This document shows, piece by piece, positions 4,747 to 7,055 of a DNA stretch of 7,055 nucleotides. Made by a program: the position numbers and the translations under genes. Within the stretch, counting starts at the first letter, position 1. Each line of letters starts with the position of its first letter. The notes under the pieces are model-generated. The model saw only the letters and a list, made by a program, of their open reading frames with translations. It made no database searches and had not been told where the DNA came from. The stretch is from Gemmatimonadota bacterium (lineage in GTDB: Bacteria; Gemmatimonadota; Gemmatimonadetes; Gemmatimonadales; Gemmatimonadaceae), in assembly GCA_028287225.1 (NCBI GenBank), contig JAQBPZ010000344.1:1-7055 (forward strand), read 5' to 3'.

Positions 4747-6702
4747 ATGCCCGTCCCGCAGGAGATCCTCGACAAGATTCCCCACCTGCCCGAGTCGCCC
4801 GGGGTCTACCTCTGGAAGGACGGGATGGGGAAGGTGCTCTACGTCGGCAAGGCGAAGCGCCTGCGGTCCCGCGTGCGGAGCTACGTGGCCTCCGACCACC
4901 GCGAGAGCGTGAAGACGCGCGCGCTGATGCAGCAGGTGATGGCGCTGGACTCCATCGTGGTGCCCACCGAGGCGCACGCGCTGGTGCTCGAGGCCAACCT
5001 GATCAAGGAGTACAAGCCGCGCTTCAACATCGCGCTGCGCGACGACAAGTCCTATCCGTACATCAAGGTGACCGTGCAGGAGCCGTTTCCGCGCGTGTGG
5101 GTCACGCGCCGGCTCCAGAACGACGGCGCGCGCTACTTCGGCCCGTACACCGACGTGGGGGCGATGCGCCGCGCGCTGGACGTGGTGAAGCGGCTGTTCA
5201 CCGTGCGCTCCTGCAACTTCGACATGCCCGCGCAGATGCCGGAGCGCGCGTGCCTGGACCATCACATCGGCCGCTGCAAGGCGCCGTGCATCCTGGCGCA
5301 GACCCAGGGCGAGTACGCGGCGATGATCGCCGAGGTGCTGGACTTCCTCGGCGGCAAGCCGGAGGAAGTCGTGCGCAAGGTGAAGGAGCGCATGGCGCTC
5401 GCCGCGGAGTCGCTGGACTTCGAGCGCGCGGCGCAGCTGCGTGATGCGCTCGTGCACCTCCAGAAGATGGAGGAGCCCACCGTCGTGGACCAGGTGGAGG
5501 GCGGCGACCGCGACGTGATCGGCTATGCGCGCGACGGCGACGACGCGGTGGTGGCGCTGCTGCGCATCCGTGGTGGCCGCCTGCTCGCTCGCGACCACCA
5601 GTTCGTGGCGAACATCGACGGCGAGAGCGACGCCGACGTGCTGGAAGCGTACCTCGCTGGCCCGTACCGGCTGCTGGAGGAGCGCGCGCACGAGCTGGTG
5701 ATCCCCTTCGAGGTAGCCGAGCGCGACGTGCTGGAGCAGTCGCTCGAGCGGACGAAGGTCCACGTGCCGCAGCGCGGCACGCGCCGGCACGTCGTGGAGC
5801 TCGCGCAGCAGAACGCGCGGCACCTGCTGGAGGAGGCGCGCCTCACGAGCGAGGAGCAGCCGACCGAGGAGCGCGCGGGCGATCCGACGTACGAGCTGCA
5901 GCGCCAGCTCGGCCTGGCGAAGGTCCCGCGCTCGCTCGTGGTGTTCGACATCTCGCACGCGCAGGGCACCGATACCGTGGCGTCGTGCATCTGGTTCCAG
6001 AACGGCCGCCCGAACCGCGCCGAGTACCGCAAGTTCAAGGTGAAGACGGTGGAGGGCATCGACGACTTCGCCTCCATGAACGAGGTGGTGGGGCGCTACT
6101 TCGCGCGTCGCGTGGAGGAGGCCAGGCCGCTGCCGGACCTCGTCGTCATTGACGGCGGCAAGGGGCAGCTCAACGCGGCGGCCGATGCGATGCGCGCGCT
6201 GTCGCTCACCGCAGTGCCGATGATCAGTCTCGCGAAGCGCGAGGAGGAGGTATTCCTGCTTGGCCGCAGCGAGCCGGTGCGCATGTCCCGGCGCAACCCT
6301 GCGCTGCGCATGCTGCAGCAGGCGCGCGACGAGGCGCATCGGTTCGCGATCACCTTCCAGCGGAAGCGTCGCTCGGTGCGGACGCTCACCTCCGAGCTGC
6401 TGCTGATTCCCGGGATCGGGGACAGCAAGCGGCGCGCACTGCTCTCGCATTTCGGCTCGCTCCAGGCCATTCGAGACGCGACACCGCAGCAGATCGCCGA
6501 GGTGCCCGGCTTCTCGGTGAAGAGCGGGCAGAAGATTCTCGATTCGCTGCGCGTCACCGACGCGCTGGCGCCGGCACACGCGCCGGCCCTGGCCGAGCCG
6601 CGTGACGGCGGCGCCGGCGAGGGCCTCGATCATTCCAACGCCGGACCGACCCCGGTCCAACCCGGGTCCGACCCCGGTCCAACCCCGTCCCCCATTCCGT
6701 GA
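4747..6702 (+). CDS. uvrC: excinuclease ABC subunit UvrC
   Basis: This 651-residue protein is the dual-incision nuclease of nucleotide excision repair, recruited by UvrB to cut 3' and 5' of a DNA lesion. The N-terminal GIY-YIG domain shows GVY (19-21), LYVGKA (31-36), R42 and E82, covering the 3'-incision residues. Four cysteines C156, C169, C177 and C181 match the ligand spacing of the [4Fe-4S] cluster reported for E. coli UvrC. A UVR domain for UvrB contact lies at about 207-241. The RNase H-like 5'-incision domain has D401 in DISHAQG, D439 or D440, D469 in VIDGGKGQL and H531 in DEAHRF. A double helix-hairpin-helix DNA-binding region spans about 548-600. The E. coli protein has 610 residues; the excess here is mostly a Pro/Gly/Ala-rich tail (about 603-651), partly encoded by a duplicated repeat. 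ATG 4747 is preferred to TTG 4741, which overlaps the -10-like box. Confidence 0.97.
   Translation: MPVPQEILDKIPHLPESPGVYLWKDGMGKVLYVGKAKRLRSRVRSYVASDHRESVKTRALMQQVMALDSIVVPTEAHALVLEANLIKEYKPRFNIALRDDKSYPYIKVTVQEPFPRVWVTRRLQNDGARYFGPYTDVGAMRRALDVVKRLFTVRSCNFDMPAQMPERACLDHHIGRCKAPCILAQTQGEYAAMIAEVLDFLGGKPEEVVRKVKERMALAAESLDFERAAQLRDALVHLQKMEEPTVVDQVEGGDRDVIGYARDGDDAVVALLRIRGGRLLARDHQFVANIDGESDADVLEAYLAGPYRLLEERAHELVIPFEVAERDVLEQSLERTKVHVPQRGTRRHVVELAQQNARHLLEEARLTSEEQPTEERAGDPTYELQRQLGLAKVPRSLVVFDISHAQGTDTVASCIWFQNGRPNRAEYRKFKVKTVEGIDDFASMNEVVGRYFARRVEEARPLPDLVVIDGGKGQLNAAADAMRALSLTAVPMISLAKREEEVFLLGRSEPVRMSRRNPALRMLQQARDEAHRFAITFQRKRRSVRTLTSELLLIPGIGDSKRRALLSHFGSLQAIRDATPQQIAEVPGFSVKSGQKILDSLRVTDALAPAHAPALAEPRDGGAGEGLDHSNAGPTPVQPGSDPGPTPSPIP
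6646..6685 (+). repeat. 18-bp direct repeat (two copies, 22-bp period) at the uvrC 3' end
   Basis: The sequence ccgaccccggtccaaccc occurs perfectly at 6646-6663 and 6668-6685, separated by GGGT. The joint between copies contains the hyphenated palindrome GGGTCCGACCC (6664-6674). The 22-base period is not a multiple of three, so the copies are read in different frames; the peptide tail is GPTPVQPGSDPGPTPSP. A repeat that ignores the reading frame suggests a DNA-level element, such as a short interspersed palindromic repeat or slippage product, that was captured into the gene end, rather than a selected protein motif. Confidence 0.8.
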
Positions 6703-7055
6703 GCTCCTGGCACCTCGACTGCTCCGCCTGCGACCACACGCAGGCGGGCGATGCGCTCGCATCCGTCTGTCCCTCCTGCGGCCAGCCCCTGCTGGTGCAC
6801 TACGACTCCCCGTGGCCCGCGCTCGACGCCATCGTCCCGCGGTGGGACATGTGGCGCTACCGCGCGGTGCTCCCGATCACCGACGCCGAGCAGCCGGTGG
6901 GGCTCGGCGAGGGCGCGACGCCGATGCACGACCTGCCCGCGCTCGCGCGGTCGGTGGGCGTGGCCCAGCTCTGGGTCAAGGACGAGGGGCTCAACCCGAC
7001 CGCGTCGTTCAAGGCGCGCGGCATGAGCGCGGCGGTCACGCGCGCCGCGGCGCTC
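6699..7055 (+). CDS. thrC: threonine synthase-type PLP enzyme, 3'-truncated
   Basis: This frame is open from the GTG at 6699 to the right edge, giving 119 residues. Threonine synthase converts O-phospho-homoserine to threonine using pyridoxal phosphate. Near the N-terminus is a probable zinc ribbon: C8 and C11 (CSAC), then C24 and C27 (CPSCG), as in archaeal-type and many bacterial long-form threonine synthases. Next come LGEGATPM (69-76) and VKDEGLNPTASFKARGMS (93-110), the PLP-binding segment in which K105 of SFKARG is the expected Schiff-base lysine. The start is supported by GTGA overlap with the uvrC stop and because the next in-frame ATG, at codon 51, would delete the ribbon. No ribosome-binding site is seen in the C-rich DNA upstream, so coupled translation is likely. 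Related beta-family PLP enzymes remain possible without the C-terminal part. Confidence 0.88.
   Translation, partial: MSSWHLDCSACDHTQAGDALASVCPSCGQPLLVHYDSPWPALDAIVPRWDMWRYRAVLPITDAEQPVGLGEGATPMHDLPALARSVGVAQLWVKDEGLNPTASFKARGMSAAVTRAAAL

Noticed and set aside
3978..5444. 488-codon plus-strand frame bridging the Ig-repeat gene and uvrC
   Set aside because: It is out of frame with both genes, Arg/Gly/Ala-rich, and spans a likely promoter.
6641..6690. CRISPR-like or terminator reading of the repeats at the uvrC end
   Set aside because: There are only two copies with a 4-base spacer, they lie within coding sequence, and no T-run follows; they do not resemble a CRISPR array or intrinsic terminator.
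4738..6762. 674-codon minus-strand frame opposite uvrC
   Set aside because: Antisense shadow of a gene with every catalytic residue in place; the His/Leu/Arg-rich translation is typical of the complement of GC-rich codons.

Overview
The window is a densely packed, very GC-rich stretch of ordinary bacterial chromosome. Every gene that can be supported lies on the plus strand, and the large minus-strand reading frames are antisense shadows. Three features together suggest a member of the Gemmatimonadota or a near relative: strong third-position GC, a BshC-type bacillithiol enzyme next to a methyltransferase of a type I associate with Bacteroidota and Chlorobi, and a protein built of bacterial Ig-like repeats. 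This taxonomic guess is inference; no marker gene here settles it.

Layout, left to right. (1) The 3' two-thirds of rlmH (23S rRNA pseudouridine-1915 methyltransferase), cut by the window edge. (2) A class I SAM-dependent methyltransferase whose ATG overlaps the rlmH stop (ATGA, 352-355). (3) bshC, the cysteine-adding enzyme of bacillithiol synthesis, whose ATG overlaps the methyltransferase stop (ATGA, 1122-1125). These three genes look like one translationally coupled operon. (4) A 127-bp gap holding a GC-rich inverted repeat and a weak AT-rich -10-like box. (5) A large membrane-anchored protein with two Big_2-like and four Big_1-like Ig repeats. (6) A 21-bp gap with a TATTAT box five bases before the uvrC ATG, which suggests a leaderless transcript. 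(7) Full-length uvrC with all expected catalytic and cluster-binding residues, plus a low-complexity C-terminal tail encoded by a short duplicated repeat. (8) The start of a threonine synthase-type gene, overlapping the uvrC stop (GTGA, 6699-6702) and cut by the right edge.

The genes serve ribosome modification, low-molecular-weight thiol synthesis, the cell surface, nucleotide excision repair and amino-acid synthesis. No mobile element, phage, CRISPR or defence system is visible. The best candidate for new biology is the methyltransferase fused by overlap to bshC: it could be the enzyme that N-methylates bacillithiol, a modification known from Chlorobi. Next are the likely leaderless uvrC promoter, the Ig-repeat protein with its internal 9-bp tandem expansion, and the repeat-derived uvrC tail.
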